From assembly GCF_019750675.1 (NCBI RefSeq), contig NZ_JAIEOF010000092.1, positions 1-34,171 on the forward strand: DNA of 34,171 nt, read 5' to 3'. The notes beneath the pieces are model-generated. The model made no database searches. It saw only the letters and a list, made by a program, of their open reading frames with translations, and was not told where the DNA came from. The first letter of the stretch is position 1. The number at the start of each line of letters is the position of its first letter. Positions 32,514 through 34,171 of the stretch are shown piece after piece. Origin of the DNA: Methylobacterium sp. (GTDB lineage: Bacteria; Pseudomonadota; Alphaproteobacteria; Rhizobiales; Beijerinckiaceae). The translations under genes and the position numbers were made by a program.

Positions 32514-33521
32514 ATGAAGGTCGCTGTCGTCACCGGCGGAACGTCCGGCATCGGGCTCGCCACCGCCCATCTCTTCGCCCGGCGCGGCTGGGCCGTGGCG
32601 GTGATCGCGCGCGATCCCGACCGCTTGCGCGACACGGAGGCCGCCCTGGTCGCGTATGGCCGTCCCGTCCTGGCGATCTCGGCCGACGTCGCCGATGCGG
32701 AGGCGGTCGATGCCGCCGCCGCGCGGATCGAGCGGGAGTTCGGGCTGATCCGGGCCTGGGTCAACAACGCCATGGCGACCATCGTGAATCCGGCCGATCG
32801 GATCACCCCCGCGGAATACCGGCGCGTCACCGAGACGACTTATCTCAGCCAGGTCTACGGCACGCTCGCGGCCCTGCGCTTCATGAAGCCGCGCAACCGC
32901 GGTGCCATCATCCAGGTCTCGTCGGGGCTCGGCATCCGCGCGGCCCCGCTCCAGGCGCCCTACTGCGCGGCGAAGTTCGCGGTCTCGGGCTTCACCGACG
33001 CCCTGCGCTCCGAGCTGATCCACGATCGCGTGGATGTCTCCCTCAGCGTGGTCTACCTGCCCGCCGTCAACACCCCGCAGTTCAACTGGGCCCGCAACCG
33101 CACCGGCCACGGCCAGTATGCCCCCGACCCGGTCTACGATCCGCGCCTCTGCGCCGAGGCCATCGTCGCGACGGCCGAGAAACCGAGCCGCGAGGTCTGG
33201 GTCGGCCACAGCACGGTGATGATGGCCGCCGCCCAGGCCCTGATGCCGGGCTACGCCGACTCGAAGGCCGCCACGATGTGGTCGGCCCAGCTCACCGATG
33301 CGCCCGCCCCCGACAAGGCCGGCAACCTGTTCGCGCCGGTGCCGGGCGATGTCGGCATCGACGGGCGCTTCTCGGACCGGACTAAGACCACGCGCAGCGC
33401 CTACTGGACCAGCCGCGACCGCGATCTCCTCGTGGCCGGCCTGACGGGCGTGGTGGCCCTCGGCCTGTTCGGCGTCGCCACCCTCACTCGCGCACCGCGC
33501 CGCCTGCTGCCGCGGCGCTGA
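32514..33521 (+). CDS. Membrane-anchored short-chain dehydrogenase/reductase
   Basis: 335 residues. Classical SDR core: cofactor motif TGGTSGIG (7-14), NNA (84-86), catalytic Ser136/137 in QVSSG and Y150-x3-K154 (YCAAK). The substrate is unknown. The core is followed by about 80 extra residues and a C-terminal hydrophobic segment (about 306-325, LLVAGLTGVVALGLFGVATL) with a basic end, so it is probably anchored in the inner membrane with the catalytic domain in the cytoplasm. ATG 32514 is the family start; an in-frame GTG at 32391 would add an unrelated 41-residue leader. Confidence 0.93.
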   Translation: MKVAVVTGGTSGIGLATAHLFARRGWAVAVIARDPDRLRDTEAALVAYGRPVLAISADVADAEAVDAAAARIEREFGLIRAWVNNAMATIVNPADRITPAEYRRVTETTYLSQVYGTLAALRFMKPRNRGAIIQVSSGLGIRAAPLQAPYCAAKFAVSGFTDALRSELIHDRVDVSLSVVYLPAVNTPQFNWARNRTGHGQYAPDPVYDPRLCAEAIVATAEKPSREVWVGHSTVMMAAAQALMPGYADSKAATMWSAQLTDAPAPDKAGNLFAPVPGDVGIDGRFSDRTKTTRSAYWTSRDRDLLVAGLTGVVALGLFGVATLTRAPRRLLPRR

Positions 33522-33641
33522 GCCCCCGGGGGCCGGTGCGACCTCGGCGCGATTTGCGAACCGGACGCAGCTCGGGCGCCTTCACGCTATCGCTGTTCCA
33601 AGGTTTGCCGATTCAGGGGCCCGTATCGGACGAGGATCGCC

Positions 33642-34171
33642 ATGGACGTCGACGCGCTGCTGCTTTCGCGCATCCCGTTCGGCTTCACCATGGCGTTCGT
33701 TCGACTCGTTCCGCATCATGGTCGCGATCGGCATGGCGATACTGGGCTCGAGCCTGTGGAGCCTCTACCTGCGCTGGCGCGGCACGCTCCACACGAACCG
33801 CTGGTTCCTCGATGCGGCGATGCTGATGACGCCGTCCGGGTTCGGTGCGGTGCTCTTCGGCTGGTTCACCGCCGAGATCGGGCGCCAGCCCTACATCGTC
33901 TACGGACAGCTGCGTACGGCGGACGCGCACTCGCCCCTGACGGTCAATGCCGTGACGACCCCGCCGGTCGCGTTCCTGGTCGCCCACGCGTTCATCTTCG
34001 GCTTCGGCAGCTACTATCTCGCCGAGCTCCTGCGCAAAGGGCCCGAACCCCTGAAGAAGGCCATGCGCGGCGGCGACATTGCCCAGAAACCCAAGCGTCC
34101 GCTCTCGGCGGTCGACGAGAGCCTCACGCCCGCCCCCAGGCGGGTGCCCGCCCTCAGGCGGGTGCCCGCCC
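33642..34171 (+). pseudogene. cydA: Cytochrome bd-type ubiquinol oxidase subunit I, internally deleted
   Basis: The intact gene encodes the heme-binding subunit of cytochrome bd/cyanide-insensitive oxidase in the inner membrane. Here GAGG precedes ATG 33642, and MDVDALLLSRIPFGFTMAF (19 codons) matches the CydA N-terminus (usual LSRIQFGF). The frame then jumps: from about 33700 a different frame reads FDSFRIMVAIGMAILGSSLWSLYLRWRG, then GWFTAEIGRQPYIVYG and the last membrane helix, which is the CydA C-terminal part. Roughly 300 internal codons, including the heme-ligand His region and Q-loop, are gone, and the two parts are out of frame. The second frame stays open to the window end. Confidence 0.8.
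34137..34171 (+). repeat. 18-base tandem repeat at the window edge
   Basis: CAGGCGGGTGCCCGCCCT occurs at 34137-34154 and again, all but the last base, at 34155-34171. It encodes RRVPAL repeats in the cydA-remnant frame. Each unit contains GGCGGGTGCCCGCC, which is itself self-complementary. More copies may lie beyond the window. Confidence 0.65.

Overview
The window reads as chromosomal DNA of a high-GC alphaproteobacterium of the Hyphomicrobiales, most likely Methylobacterium/Methylorubrum or a close relative. Evidence: an mdh-sucC-sucD-sucA-sucB-lpd TCA block in the order usual for this order; a BciA-type 8-vinyl reductase, which implies bacteriochlorophyll synthesis; a divK-pleD pair with a DUF3572 gene beside it; and rpiA followed by a DUF2059 gene. 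The genus is inference; the class is well supported. I see no rRNA, tRNA, CRISPR array, prophage or intact insertion sequence. Genes are tightly packed: no gene-free gap exceeds 300 bases, and the longest (about 270 bases) is the leader of mdh.

Region 1 (1-2003): the tail of an unidentified + strand gene, an unrecognised 275-residue protein, and bciA, the latter two on the minus strand. Region 2 (2085-11644, minus strand): the TCA block mdh, sucC, a small lipoprotein gene, sucD, sucA (E1), sucB (E2), lpd (E3). It encodes the steps 2-oxoglutarate to succinyl-CoA to succinate, and malate to oxaloacetate. Its two oddities are the AT-richer lipoprotein gene lodged between sucC and sucD, and strong GC hairpins in the intercistronic gaps. 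The mdh leader carries two inverted repeats that share the half-site AAGTGAC. Region 3 (11917-13604, minus): a TetR-type regulator and glyoxalase II.

Region 4 (13826-18705, plus): a methyltransferase-like protein, a MarC-family membrane protein, dapB (lysine/cell wall), gpmA (glycolysis), an AlkB-like dioxygenase and an exported protein. An inverted-repeat element separates these from grpE and glnD (PII uridylyltransferase) on the minus strand. Region 5 (22639-26914, plus): a small secreted protein with a duplicated cysteine motif, a YgiQ-type radical SAM protein, rpiA (pentose phosphate) and a DUF2059 protein. Region 6 (26938-28756, minus): pleD and divK, the cell-cycle/c-di-GMP pair, with DUF3572 and DoxX genes diverging from it.

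Region 7 (29694-30967, minus): an ETF-beta-type protein lysine methyltransferase translationally coupled to a protein resembling only the N-terminal half of a glycosyltransferase. Region 8 (31056-34171, plus): a type IB topoisomerase, a membrane-anchored short-chain dehydrogenase, and a cytochrome bd oxidase subunit I gene that has lost its middle and is a pseudogene. Overall this is a core-metabolism region with a few local accessory events (lipoprotein insertion, cydA decay, repeat elements). I did not find convincing evidence of a new multi-gene system; the most unusual items are listed as findings.
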